Position numbers and translations under genes: made by a program | The notes under the pieces: model-generated | Told to the model about the DNA's origin: nothing | The model's database searches: none | The model's input: only the letters and a program-made list of their open reading frames with translations | Shown here: piece by piece, positions 1 through 7,386 of the stretch | Position numbering within the stretch: the stretch's first letter is position 1 | How the letters are laid out: each line of letters begins with the position of its first letter | Assembly (NCBI GenBank): GCA_030691225.1 | Contig: JAUYES010000445.1 | Span: 1-13,837 of the forward strand | Direction: 5' to 3' | Length of the DNA stretch: 13,837 bases | Source: Holophaga sp. | GTDB lineage: Bacteria; Acidobacteriota; Holophagae; Holophagales; Holophagaceae

Positions 1-173
1 GTACCGAACTCATCGCCAGCGGCGAAGGAAGTTCCCACTTCGGGAAGCTGCACGAACACAACATCACCAAGGGCCTCCTGAGCGTAGTTGGTGATACCGA
101 CCACGGCAGTGCCATCGCCCAGAGGTTTCACGAATTCGTGATTTTTGGTGTATTTGCAGTCTGCTGGGAACAT
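1..173 (-). CDS. gcvH: Glycine cleavage system H protein, C-terminally truncated by window edge
   Basis: GcvH carries the aminomethyl group on a lipoyl-lysine between the P, T and L proteins of the cytosolic glycine cleavage complex. Only the first 57 codons are present. The translation begins [15 protein letters not shown] and continues through [19 protein letters not shown] and an [13 protein letters not shown] segment, which is the standard N-terminal half of the family. The lipoyl-lysine site lies beyond the left edge and cannot be checked. The ATG at 173 is preceded by GGAGG with a 4-nt spacer. It lies 94 nt downstream of gcvT on the same strand and is probably cotranscribed with it. Nothing in the 174-267 gap looks like a terminator. 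Confidence 0.95.
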   Translation of the reverse strand, partial: MFPADCKYTKNHEFVKPLGDGTAVVGITNYAQEALGDVVFVQLPEVGTSFAAGDEFG

Positions 174-267
174 GATGCCTCCAAAAGAAGATGAGTTAAG
201 TGTAATCGGACTTCGGGTCGGGTTCAGCGAAGGACAGATGCCACTCCGGCAAGAGCCTTTCAGCGAT

Positions 268-1533
268 TCAGAAAAAGGTCTTCAGTGCCTTCCGGGCGCT
301 ACGATCGGGCCGAACATCCGTTTCGATCACCACCGGCAAGGCGCGCTTGCCGTCCCTGAGTTCCACGGTAGTGCCAGGCATGAGCTTGGTATCGACCTTG
401 ATGTAACCGCAGCAGAGGCCCTTGATGGCGAGCCCTTCCGGCTTGTCGGGGGAGGCGATGCTGAAGATTCTGCCCTCGTGGCGCCCGATGGCCATGTCGG
501 TGGCGCAGGTCAAGACGATGCCGATCTCCTTGCCGTCATGGAAGACCTTGGCCTCGTGCGCATCCACCTTGCGCAGATCGTTACCTACGAAGGTCAAAGT
601 CCAGGGCGCATCGCTGGCCTGTTCGAGTGCAGCAGAGCCAAGGAAAGCCTTGGTGAAGCTCTCACCCCCGGGCGCGAAGGGCAGCGCGAAGGGCCAGGGG
701 TGGTGGATGAAGGTCCAGGGGCCGATGTCCTGGTGGGACAGCGGCAGCACTGCCCCCGTGCGCAACGAATCGCGGGCCGCCAGCCCACAGGGCGTGAGAC
801 CGAATTCCTGACCGGCCGCCATGATCAATTCCCATAGCTTCACGGTATGAGCCCTTCCCACGAACAGCTCGAAGCCCACTTCACCGGTATAGCCCGAACG
901 CGATAGCAGGATCGGCGTGCCGTCAAGCAACTGCACCTGGGTGGCCAGGGTCGAAACGGGATCGAAATGTCCCTTGGCTGAGAAGTAGGGCAGTTTGTCG
1001 AACACAGCCTCGGGATTCTTTAGGAGCTTCGCCATGATCTTGATCGAGGCTGGGCCCTGGATATCGATCTTGCCGACCTGATCGGTCAGATCGACTATCT
1101 TCACGTCCTTGCCCTTTGCCTGCTCAGTCAGGTGCTTCGCGACAGGGGCGCCCATGCTGGCGTTGACTTCGATCATAAACTCCCCGTCCAGGAGCTTGTA
1201 GACGATGCAATCATCAATTGCGCGGCCCTGCTCGTCTAGAAAAGCGCCGTACACGCACTTGCCATCGGTGAGCGGCGCATTGTCCTTGCCCACGCAGGCG
1301 TTCAGGTTGCGCGTGAAGCACCATTGCAGCAGCTCGAATGCGTCCTTCCCGAACATGCGCAGGGTGGCCATGTGGCTGGTGTCGAAGAGCCCTGCTTGGG
1401 AAACCACCGCAAGATGCTCGGCCCTGGCGCTAGCGTACCAGATGGGCATCATATAATCGCCGAACTCAACGACATTGGCTCCGTGCGCTTTGTGCCAATC
1501 GAATAACGGGGTCTGCTTCTTTACGCTAGCCAT
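268..1533 (-). CDS. gcvT: Aminomethyltransferase (glycine cleavage T protein), divergent
   Basis: The T protein takes the aminomethyl group from lipoylated GcvH, releases ammonia and passes the one-carbon unit to tetrahydrofolate. The 421-residue product has the family N-terminus ([12 protein letters not shown], then FDTSHM at 50-55), the Asp pair of the IDDCIVYKL segment at 107-108, matching the catalytic Asp region, and [14 protein letters not shown] in the middle. It is longer than the usual 360-375 residues. The segment after the AARDSLR motif departs from the usual form: the expected LR-x-E-A-G-x-PLYG is replaced by [17 protein letters not shown], followed by a Trp/Pro/His-rich stretch. 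Neighbouring gcvH supports a glycine cleavage role. GGAGG lies 5 nt before the ATG at 1533. A folate-dependent aminomethyltransferase of a side branch is the alternative. Confidence 0.9.
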   Translation of the reverse strand: MASVKKQTPLFDWHKAHGANVVEFGDYMMPIWYASARAEHLAVVSQAGLFDTSHMATLRMFGKDAFELLQWCFTRNLNACVGKDNAPLTDGKCVYGAFLDEQGRAIDDCIVYKLLDGEFMIEVNASMGAPVAKHLTEQAKGKDVKIVDLTDQVGKIDIQGPASIKIMAKLLKNPEAVFDKLPYFSAKGHFDPVSTLATQVQLLDGTPILLSRSGYTGEVGFELFVGRAHTVKLWELIMAAGQEFGLTPCGLAARDSLRTGAVLPLSHQDIGPWTFIHHPWPFALPFAPGGESFTKAFLGSAALEQASDAPWTLTFVGNDLRKVDAHEAKVFHDGKEIGIVLTCATDMAIGRHEGRIFSIASPDKPEGLAIKGLCCGYIKVDTKLMPGTTVELRDGKRALPVVIETDVRPDRSARKALKTFF

Positions 1534-1570
1534 GGGAGCCTCCGGGTGGAATTTGCCGTGAACATCCTTG

Positions 1571-1599
1571 ATTCTAGTTCATCCTGACGCCCTTCCCAA
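1571..1599 (-). promoter_or_regulatory. Candidate sigma70-type promoter for gcvT-gcvH
   Basis: On the minus strand TTGGGA (1594-1599) is followed by exactly 17 nt and TAGAAT (1571-1576), giving a leader of about 30 nt before the gcvT ATG. The short leader leaves no room for a glycine riboswitch downstream of this start. The rest of the 248-nt gap (1534-1781) between sfsA and gcvT shows no convincing gene. Judged by eye only. Confidence 0.5.
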
Positions 1600-1781
1600 C
1601 CTGCAGAATGTCACAACCTAGCGAGTCGCCTTGAACCCCACAGGGCCACATTCCACACCTAGTCCAACACCCCTGCCGGCCCGCCTCCCTTCATCACGAG
1701 TGTCGATCAAAGATGAGCGGAGATAAACGATGGTAAGGCCATCTATTTCTCCCAAAGGCCTGTTCTGAAAACAGAAGTCAA

Positions 1782-2516
1782 TTAGCGGACCACCCAGGGC
1801 AAAAGACCGTTCAGGGTCCATGTCAGAGCCCAACCTTGGGATTGTTCCTGGACGAGCAATCCGACCTGAACGGGCAGGATGAGGACCCCTAGCGCTTCGG
1901 CTCGGTCCAATTCGGCAGCGTAGGCGGAGTCAATCTCTCGGGCCACATCGAAGGCAGACACATCCTCACGATGAACAAAAAAAACGATGGCAGCGCGATG
2001 CCCCTCGCGCACCATGGCTTGGAGTTCACGCAAGTGCTTGGTGCCCCGCTCACTCACGGCATCTGGAAAACAAACATGATTGCCACAACGTAGAGTGGCA
2101 TTTTTTACCTCAATATAGACAGAGCGGCCGCCTTCATCCTTGGCCAACACGTCAATGCGGCTGCGTTCAGCACCGTATTTGATTTCGGTCCTGACCTCGT
2201 TCAGTCCGGAAAGCCCTGGCAACACGTCTCTACGTGCGGCCTCCGCCACCACTTTATTGGGAATCCCGGTATCGACTCCCACCCAATGCCCTTCGCGCTC
2301 GCAGGCGATCCAGGTGAACGGTAGTTTTCGTTCAGGATTTGAGGCAGGCTCCAAGAGCACGCGATCACCCGGTTCCCAACAAGTTTTCATGGTTCCCGTG
2401 TTCGTGGTGTGGACAGTGACGACGGAACCACTTTCCAGTTCCACATCCGCCAGAAAACGTTTGTAGCGGGAGAGGATGCGGCCTAGAACCAGTCCCCGTA
2501 GTGTTATCACGGCCAT
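1782..2516 (-). CDS. sfsA: Sugar fermentation stimulation protein A (SfsA), nuclease-fold DNA-binding protein
   Basis: SfsA proteins have an N-terminal OB-like domain and a C-terminal PD-(D/E)xK nuclease-like domain. In E. coli the protein was linked to maltose metabolism and DNA binding; its exact role is unsettled. The 244-residue product is the usual family length. It shows TNTGTMKTCWEPG near residue 38-50, then D122 in SRIDVL, E136 and K138 in YIEVKN (the expected nuclease triad), and FPDAVSERGTKHLREL at 150-165, the family hallmark. The ATG at 2516 overlaps the end of gmhB by 10 nt. A GTG two codons later (2510) would give a GTGA 4-nt overlap with a better spacing from GGAAG, so the start may be there. 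It is the last gene of the pgsA-gmhB-sfsA run. Confidence 0.93.
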   Translation of the reverse strand: MAVITLRGLVLGRILSRYKRFLADVELESGSVVTVHTTNTGTMKTCWEPGDRVLLEPASNPERKLPFTWIACEREGHWVGVDTGIPNKVVAEAARRDVLPGLSGLNEVRTEIKYGAERSRIDVLAKDEGGRSVYIEVKNATLRCGNHVCFPDAVSERGTKHLRELQAMVREGHRAAIVFFVHREDVSAFDVAREIDSAYAAELDRAEALGVLILPVQVGLLVQEQSQGWALTWTLNGLLPWVVR

Positions 2517-3082
2517 TCTTCCAGAATCTTTGTGATGGCTTCCGCCAGGTTCACTGCCACCAGGTCGGCCATGGATTCGTCTGCAACCACACCGTATCCT
2601 GTCCGAACCAGAGCGACTTTGCACCCCGCGTTCCGCCCTGCTTCCAGATCAATGGTCTTGTCACCGATCATCCAGGATCGGGCTAAATCGATTTCGTGCT
2701 CTTCTGCGGCCCGCAACAGCATTCCGGGATTGGGTTTGCGGTCCGGATGGTTGGGATGGCGATAGTCATCCCGAGCTTCGGGATGAAAGGGGCAATGATA
2801 GGCACCATCGATGTGGGCGTTATCGAGGTGGAGCAATTCATCCAAGCGCCCCATTACGGACTGGTAGTCATCCCACCCAAATTTTCCTTTGCCGATGCCG
2901 GCCTGATTCGTGATCACAAGAACGGGAATTCCGCGATCGTTCAAGTTCGCGATGGCCTGCCCCACGCCCGGCGTGAGCAGGGTGTCTTCCGGACGGCAGA
3001 GGTGGTCCACCTCCTCGGCAAGGGTTCCATCTCGATCAATGAAAACAGCGGGTCGCTTCGGCACAGTCACGCATTTCCTCAT
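2507..3082 (-). CDS. gmhB: D-glycero-D-manno-heptose 1,7-bisphosphate 7-phosphatase (HAD IIIA family)
   Basis: GmhB removes the 7-phosphate from heptose 1,7-bisphosphate in the cytosolic route to ADP-heptose for LPS core. From the ATG at 3082 the product has 191 residues. Motif I is FIDRDGTL (nucleophile D16, D18), motif II is TNQAGIGKG (T58, N59), motif III is RKPNPGM (R115, K116), and motif IV is MIGDKTIDLEAG (D141). The zinc loop is unusual: E. coli has C-x-H and C-x-C, while here CPFHPE (C97, F99, H100) is followed by HPDRKP (H112, D114), so most zinc ligands are changed. A GTG at 3070 with GAGGA 5 nt ahead is an equally good start. The gene begins 26 nt after pgsA. The histidinol-phosphatase half of HisB is related, but no his genes are nearby. 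The exact substrate is inferred. Confidence 0.82.
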   Translation of the reverse strand: MRKCVTVPKRPAVFIDRDGTLAEEVDHLCRPEDTLLTPGVGQAIANLNDRGIPVLVITNQAGIGKGKFGWDDYQSVMGRLDELLHLDNAHIDGAYHCPFHPEARDDYRHPNHPDRKPNPGMLLRAAEEHEIDLARSWMIGDKTIDLEAGRNAGCKVALVRTGYGVVADESMADLVAVNLAEAITKILEEWP

Positions 3083-3108
3083 ACTTCCATCATGAAAAGG
3101 GGAACGGC

Positions 3109-3672
3109 TCAAGCCTCTTTGCCCTTTGGCTGGGTGGCACGGAAAAAATAATGGGTTCCGGAACACAACACCAAAATCGCCACTAGGTAATAGACCCAGG
3201 GAAACAACCAGTGCGTCCAGAACCGCACCCCGATGACGTTTACAATCAGCGCGAAGCTGATAGCCGACAGTTCCACCGCCGTGGTGATTTTTCCCAAAAG
3301 GCTCGGACGCAAACGATCGAGCCCCAATCGATCAAAAGCCAAAAAGGCCACCAACGAAAGCGTAAGATCCCTGGATACAGCTAAAATCGCCACCCACATG
3401 GGAATCTTGACCACGAGTTGAAGATTCGGGAGCGCCATCAGGATGAACGCAGTGGTCATCAATAGCTTGTCTGCCGCCGGATCCAGGATTGCGCCCAATT
3501 CCGATCCCTGGTTGAAGCGGCGCGCGATGAAACCGTCCAACAAATCGGTAAGACCAGCGCCCATAAAAATCAGGCAGGCCTCTAGCGCGTGCCCATACCA
3601 GAGCGCGATGGCAAAAAACGGCACGGCGAAGATTCGCAGCAGCGTGAGTAAGTTTGGAAGGGTTATCAACAT
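3109..3672 (-). CDS. pgsA: CDP-alcohol phosphatidyltransferase, probably phosphatidylglycerophosphate synthase
   Basis: This inner-membrane enzyme joins a CDP-diacylglycerol to an alcohol; PgsA uses glycerol 3-phosphate on the way to phosphatidylglycerol. The 187-residue product has the complete CDP-alcohol phosphotransferase signature: D43, D46, G47, A50, R51, G60, D64 and D68 in DLLDGFIARR...GAILDPAAD, with the standard spacing. It begins LPNLLTLLRI, as PgsA proteins do, and has about five or six hydrophobic segments. The frame stays open 42 codons upstream, but the family N-terminus begins at the ATG at 3672, so this start was chosen; its ribosome binding site is weak. It heads a minus-strand run with gmhB and sfsA and is divergent from feoA. 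Another CDP-alcohol enzyme (for example cardiolipin synthase-like) is possible. Confidence 0.88.
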   Translation of the reverse strand: MLITLPNLLTLLRIFAVPFFAIALWYGHALEACLIFMGAGLTDLLDGFIARRFNQGSELGAILDPAADKLLMTTAFILMALPNLQLVVKIPMWVAILAVSRDLTLSLVAFLAFDRLGLDRLRPSLLGKITTAVELSAISFALIVNVIGVRFWTHWLFPWVYYLVAILVLCSGTHYFFRATQPKGKEA

Positions 3673-3691
3673 GGCTCTCAGCAATAAGTGC

Positions 3692-3697
3692 ATTCTA
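3692..3697 (-). promoter_or_regulatory. Weak -10 candidate for the pgsA operon
   Basis: On the minus strand TAGAAT lies 19 nt before the pgsA ATG. No good -35 hexamer sits at the right distance (the best is CCTGGA, 16 nt away), so support is thin. The 105-nt divergent gap to feoA (3673-3777) must hold both promoters. Confidence 0.25.
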
Positions 3698-3777
3698 CAT
3701 GGACAAGATGTGATCCAGGTCGCAGCAGGTTGCCTTGCCTTCCTAATTCCTGACGTTAGACTTGAGATGGAGTTGAG

Positions 3778-4026
3778 ATGACGTCTCAAGGTAACCACAA
3801 AAGATTGAGCGACCTACATCCTGGAGAGGGTGCAACTGTCGTTGAGGTTCAAGCGAAAGGGCCGGTGCGCCGACGCCTTCTCGAAATGGGCTTTATTCGT
3901 GGAGCCCATTTGAAAATTGAAAAGCTGGCCCCCCTTGGAGATCCCATGGAACTGGTCATCAAGGGTTACCACCTCTCCCTGCGCCGGGAAGAGGGCGATT
4001 GCATCATCGTCACCCAGGAGCAGTAA
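3778..4026 (+). CDS. feoA: Ferrous iron transport protein A
   Basis: FeoA is a small cytosolic SH3-like protein needed for FeoB-driven Fe(II) uptake. The 82-residue product has the family pattern: LSDLHPGEGATVVEV, then RRRLLEMGFIRGAHLKIEKLAPLGDPME and a C-terminal LSLRREEGDCIIV strand. GGAG sits 5 nt before the ATG. The stop codon overlaps the feoB start by one base (TAATG), so the two are translationally coupled. No Fur box could be recognised by eye in the 105-nt upstream gap. Confidence 0.95.
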   Translation: MTSQGNHKRLSDLHPGEGATVVEVQAKGPVRRRLLEMGFIRGAHLKIEKLAPLGDPMELVIKGYHLSLRREEGDCIIVTQEQ

Positions 4027-6200
4027 TGGTGACCATCGCCCTGGCCGGGAATCCCAATTGCGGGAAGACCTCTATTTTTAATGCCCTGACAGGGGCGCAT
4101 CACCATGTCGGCAACTGGCCGGGTGTCACCGTTGAACGGCTCAGCGGTGTTTCCGAGATGGGCAGTTTGGAAGTCGAGGTGGTCGATCTCCCCGGCACCT
4201 ACTCGCTAGCAGCTCAGAGCGAAGATGAACGCATCGCATCCCGTTTTTTGGCCGACCCCACGGTCGATGTAATCGTGAATGTCCTGGACGCTTCGAACCT
4301 GGAGCGGAATTTCTATCTCACTACCCAATTGCTCGAGCTTCATCGGCCCATTGTCTACGCCCTCAACATGACCGATGACGCCGAACGCAAGGGCATCAAG
4401 ATTGATCTTGAGGCCCTGTCGGCCCTACTTGGGGGCCCAGTAATACCCACCGTGGGAAACCGACAAGACGGAAATCAGCAACTCAAAGACACTATCGCCC
4501 GAGTAATCTCCGGCGGGGAACCCTCAATCCGACCCGTTTCCGTGAATTACGGCGAGGATATTGAGCGAGAGCTCGTGAAGTTGGCAAAAGAAATTGGTCG
4601 AGACGAACGGCTTGCATCCGAGCAGCCTCCGCGCTGGCTGGCGCTGCAACTCCTCGAAGCGGCGCCAGAAGCCGAAGCATTGGTTGAACAGAGTCACGCT
4701 CGAAGCGCCATTCAGGCCCAGCTTCACGCCAGCCTTGGTTTTCTAGAAAACCATCTCGGTGCCGATGGGGGCACCCTTTTGGCGGAGCGTCGTTACGGCT
4801 TTTCCCATGGCCTTGTAAAAGAAGCCATCGAGCAAACCGGCGATGGACAGCGCACCTTCACCGATAAACTCGATAGCCTTTTAACCCACCGTTGGCTGGG
4901 AATCCCGATCTTCATCGCCACCATGATCGGGGTTTATGCCCTCACCTTCGTTCTGGGCAAATACCCTCAGGATTGGATTGCCGCGGGTTTCGCACACCAA
5001 CACGATTGGGCCACCGCCCACGTACCCCCAGGCGAACTGGCCAGCCTTCTCGTGGATGGCATCATCCCTGGCGTTGGCGCCGTGGTGGTTTTTGTTCCCG
5101 TGATCATGCTGCTCATGGGCTGCATCGCTTTCCTTGAAGACACAGGCTATATGGCCCGAGCCGCCTTCATCATGGATCGCCTGATGCACTTGATGGGACT
5201 TCACGGCAAGAGCTTCATCCCACTCATCATGGGAACAGGATGCAATGTCCCAGCCGTGCAAGCCACTCGCACCATCGAGAGTCGCACCGATCGATTCATT
5301 ACCATTCTGGTTTGCCCATTGGTTTCGTGTTCGGCCCGCCTGCAGGTCTACATCCTGATTGCCGGAACCTTTTTTCCTCCGGTGCAGGCAGCCCTGGCCA
5401 TCATGGCTCTCCATTTTCTAGGCTTTGGTTTGGCCATGGTGATGGGCAAAGTCCTGCGACTTACTCTTTTTCGAGGCGAAAATGCTCCCTTCGTGATGGA
5501 GCTTCCCCCTTACCGACTGCCCGTTTTAAAAAGCACGGTCATCCATATGTGGGAAAAAGGTCGCGTCTTTCTTTCCCGCGCCGGCACTGTCATTCTCGCA
5601 GGAGCCACCCTTGTTTGGTTCCTTTCACACTATCCGGGAATCGCCAATCGACAGTGGACGGCGGAGCGTCAGCAGATGGAGCAAACCATCCGGGCCAAGC
5701 AACTCCCCGTACTTCAGGAAGCCGACCAACTGGCTGCCCTTCAGCTTGCTCACCAAAGTCGCGTCATGAATTCCAGCCTCGCCGCCCACTTTGGAAAGCT
5801 GCTTCAGCCTGCTCTCGCACCAATCCTGGATCCTGATAACAACAGGCCCGAGGCATGGAAGGATGGCGTGGCCCTCACCGCCGGTTTTGTGGCCAAGGAA
5901 ATCGTAGTTGGCACCATGGCCGTGGTGCACCAAGCAAGCGCCGAAAAAGCCGAAGCAGGTGCCACGTTGAGCCCACTTCAGGACACCCTGAAACGACGCT
6001 CGGGAATGACGCCTCTCACGGCCCTGGCCTTCCTGGTCTTCATTCTCATCTACACGCCGTGCCTTGGCACCGTGGGCATGATCCTGAAAGAAACGCGCAG
6101 TTGGGCCTGGACTGCGTTTTCCATCGGATACGGGCTAGGACTGGGCTGGATTCTGGCCTTCGCCACGGTTCATATTGGCCGGCTCTTGGGCTACACATGA
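4026..6200 (+). CDS. feoB: Ferrous iron transport protein B, GTPase-coupled permease
   Basis: FeoB is the inner-membrane Fe(II) importer with a cytosolic N-terminal GTPase. The product is 724 residues, a normal length. The G domain shows G1 GNPNCGKTS (8-16), G2 T35 in GVTVE, G3 DLPG (54-57) and G4 NMTD (114-117). A helical inhibitor domain follows to about residue 275. The membrane part carries the gate motifs EDTGYMARAAFIMD, GTGCNVP (C406) and CPLVSCSAR (C430, C435), then ends with several hydrophobic helices. AGGAG lies 5 nt before the ATG at 4026, inside the end of feoA. An upstream in-frame ATG at 3999 lies in feoA and lacks family sequence. The next gene, a Cys-rich peptide, starts 7 nt after the stop. 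Confidence 0.97.
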   Translation: MVTIALAGNPNCGKTSIFNALTGAHHHVGNWPGVTVERLSGVSEMGSLEVEVVDLPGTYSLAAQSEDERIASRFLADPTVDVIVNVLDASNLERNFYLTTQLLELHRPIVYALNMTDDAERKGIKIDLEALSALLGGPVIPTVGNRQDGNQQLKDTIARVISGGEPSIRPVSVNYGEDIERELVKLAKEIGRDERLASEQPPRWLALQLLEAAPEAEALVEQSHARSAIQAQLHASLGFLENHLGADGGTLLAERRYGFSHGLVKEAIEQTGDGQRTFTDKLDSLLTHRWLGIPIFIATMIGVYALTFVLGKYPQDWIAAGFAHQHDWATAHVPPGELASLLVDGIIPGVGAVVVFVPVIMLLMGCIAFLEDTGYMARAAFIMDRLMHLMGLHGKSFIPLIMGTGCNVPAVQATRTIESRTDRFITILVCPLVSCSARLQVYILIAGTFFPPVQAALAIMALHFLGFGLAMVMGKVLRLTLFRGENAPFVMELPPYRLPVLKSTVIHMWEKGRVFLSRAGTVILAGATLVWFLSHYPGIANRQWTAERQQMEQTIRAKQLPVLQEADQLAALQLAHQSRVMNSSLAAHFGKLLQPALAPILDPDNNRPEAWKDGVALTAGFVAKEIVVGTMAVVHQASAEKAEAGATLSPLQDTLKRRSGMTPLTALAFLVFILIYTPCLGTVGMILKETRSWAWTAFSIGYGLGLGWILAFATVHIGRLLGYT

Positions 6201-6207
6201 GGCAACG

Positions 6208-6384
6208 ATGAACCCGCAAACGTGGATCGCCTTCGCTGCTGTCGCCCTTGCCGTTGCCTACCTCGGCAGAGGTTTATCCAAGTGCCTTCGTGGCTCGGAA
6301 GGCTGCGCTTCGGGTTGCGGATCCTGCAGTTCAAAGACCTGCTCCGCAAAGAACCTTGGCAAATTGCAAAAGGACCAGGCCTGA
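6208..6384 (+). CDS. FeoB-associated Cys-rich membrane protein
   Basis: A 58-residue protein with one N-terminal membrane helix (about 5-20, rich in Ala/Val), then a basic turn and a short tail with five cysteines (C26, C33, C37, C40, C45) amid Gly/Ser. This matches the small family found immediately after feoB in many bacteria (FeoB-associated Cys-rich membrane protein). Its role is not settled; metal or Fe(II) handling at the FeoB pore is the usual suggestion. GAGG overlapping the feoB stop lies 5 nt before the ATG, so it belongs to the feo operon. It takes the place that FeoC holds in enterobacteria but is unrelated to it in sequence. Confidence 0.85.
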   Translation: MNPQTWIAFAAVALAVAYLGRGLSKCLRGSEGCASGCGSCSSKTCSAKNLGKLQKDQA

Positions 6385-6399
6385 TTTGGAATCCTGGTC
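6373..6399 (-). terminator. Hairpin between convergent feo operon and MshEN gene
   Basis: GACCAGG (6373-6379) pairs perfectly with CCTGGTC (6393-6399) across a 13-nt loop. Read on the minus strand the stem is followed by CTTTTGC, a short T-run, so it could end transcription of the MshEN-protein gene, whose stop codon it touches. On the plus strand no T-run follows. The hairpin overlaps the ends of both convergent genes. Confidence 0.4.
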
Positions 6400-7307
6400 T
6401 ACCGCTCCTCATCCTTAATTTCGCCTGCCTCAAGCAGATTCGTGATGAAGCGCTGAAGCTCATCCTCGCCCAACACGCCGCGCCTCTGAAGCATTTTAAT
6501 GATGCCCAAAACGAGGGTCCGTGTTTGAAACGAGTCGAGCTTTCTGGCCTGCAATCCGGCCCCTGTCCGGGAATGGATTACCAGGGGAGTGTCTGCAGCC
6601 GCTATGCGAGCCGGAGGAATCGGACTTTCAGCGGTTTTGACCGGATCTGAAGTGAAAAAATTGAAAGGGTTGGGCGGGTCGGAAGGAACCGGTAATGGTG
6701 GAAGCTCGGCGGTGGTGGGCAAATCGTCGAAAAAAGGATCCCGGGAGTATTTCCCTGGTTCGGAGTGGTGAACCACAATGGCATCCATCTGATTCGGCAA
6801 ATCGAGAGCAACAGGCAGTGCTGTTCCAGGAGCCCCGGTAACCGATTCTGGACGTCCCGCAAGCGCATCTAGCTTCCGATACTGTTCGACCAAAGCGAGC
6901 TTCAGCGAGGAATGGGAAACCACCACGGGTTCGATATTCAAGCCAGACGCAAAACGAGCGCTATCGATGGAATTGAGATCCGACGGATCGGTCATGGCTA
7001 AAACCAGCGACCTCGGTTCTTTGAAAGCAATGGGAAGAATATGCAGTTGCTCCGCCAAGCGGCGAGGAATACGTCGAAGCACATCAATAGGAACATCTAG
7101 GGCTTTTGTGTCCAGACGAGGGACGCCGGTCTGATGCGCGAGGAAATCCATCAGGACCTCCTCGGAAACAAACCCCATCGACACAAGGTTGCTACCCATG
7201 CGCCCCCCTGCGATCCGCTGGTGACGCAGGGCTTCCTGAAGCTGAGCCGGATTAATCAGGCCGGCTTCAACAAGCATCTCTCCAAGCTTTTTTGTGTCTG
7301 AAGCCAT
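6399..7307 (-). CDS. Stand-alone MshEN/PilB-N domain protein, predicted c-di-GMP receptor
   Basis: This 302-residue protein resembles the N-terminal domain of PilB/MshE/GspE ATPases but stops before any Walker motif. Residues 7-30 and 36-59 are two 24-residue repeats with a 5-residue spacer: (K/R)-(L/M)-G at the start, L-V, G, a hydrophobic pair, then L-x3-L-x2-Q. This is the known tandem MshEN motif that binds cyclic di-GMP. The rest of the PilB-N fold runs to about 145 (AMTDPSDLNSID at 104-115). Residues 146-256 are a Pro/Ser/Thr-rich linker, and 257-302 form a helical tail. The ATG at 7307 has AAAGG 10 nt ahead; an in-frame ATG at 7328 is possible. Gene order is divergent to a kinase-like gene. 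Binding is predicted and the output partner is unknown. Confidence 0.8.
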   Translation of the reverse strand: MASDTKKLGEMLVEAGLINPAQLQEALRHQRIAGGRMGSNLVSMGFVSEEVLMDFLAHQTGVPRLDTKALDVPIDVLRRIPRRLAEQLHILPIAFKEPRSLVLAMTDPSDLNSIDSARFASGLNIEPVVVSHSSLKLALVEQYRKLDALAGRPESVTGAPGTALPVALDLPNQMDAIVVHHSEPGKYSRDPFFDDLPTTAELPPLPVPSDPPNPFNFFTSDPVKTAESPIPPARIAAADTPLVIHSRTGAGLQARKLDSFQTRTLVLGIIKMLQRRGVLGEDELQRFITNLLEAGEIKDEER

Positions 7308-7386
7308 TGGGTAAGAACCTTTCTGCATTAGAATTGAGAGAAGTCTACATTTAACACCAATGCTCCGCCAGTTACTAAGGATTCTA

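Noticed and set aside
145..837. Open frame of 230 codons on the plus strand opposite gcvT and gcvH
   Set aside because: Antisense to two recognised genes, no family resemblance.
1534..1781. Glycine riboswitch ahead of gcvT
   Set aside because: The expected conserved glycine-aptamer core was not seen, and the promoter candidate leaves a leader of only about 30 nt.
1741..1781. Small inverted repeats (TTCTG-TTTT-CAGAA and AGGCC/GGCCT) after sfsA as a terminator
   Set aside because: Stems are only five base pairs and no T-run follows on the minus strand.
1618..1833. Open frame of 71 codons between sfsA and gcvT, minus strand
   Set aside because: No recognisable family, starts inside sfsA and has no clear ribosome binding site; the region is better read as an intergenic promoter zone.
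3735..3762. TTGCCT-16-TAGACT as a feoA promoter, and a Fur box in the same gap
   Set aside because: Transcription from this pair would start inside the feoA ribosome binding site, and no sequence close to the Fur consensus could be found.
7308..7386. Promoters in the divergent gap between the MshEN and kinase-like genes
   Set aside because: Several AT-rich hexamers are present, but no pair with consensus quality and spacing could be chosen on either strand.
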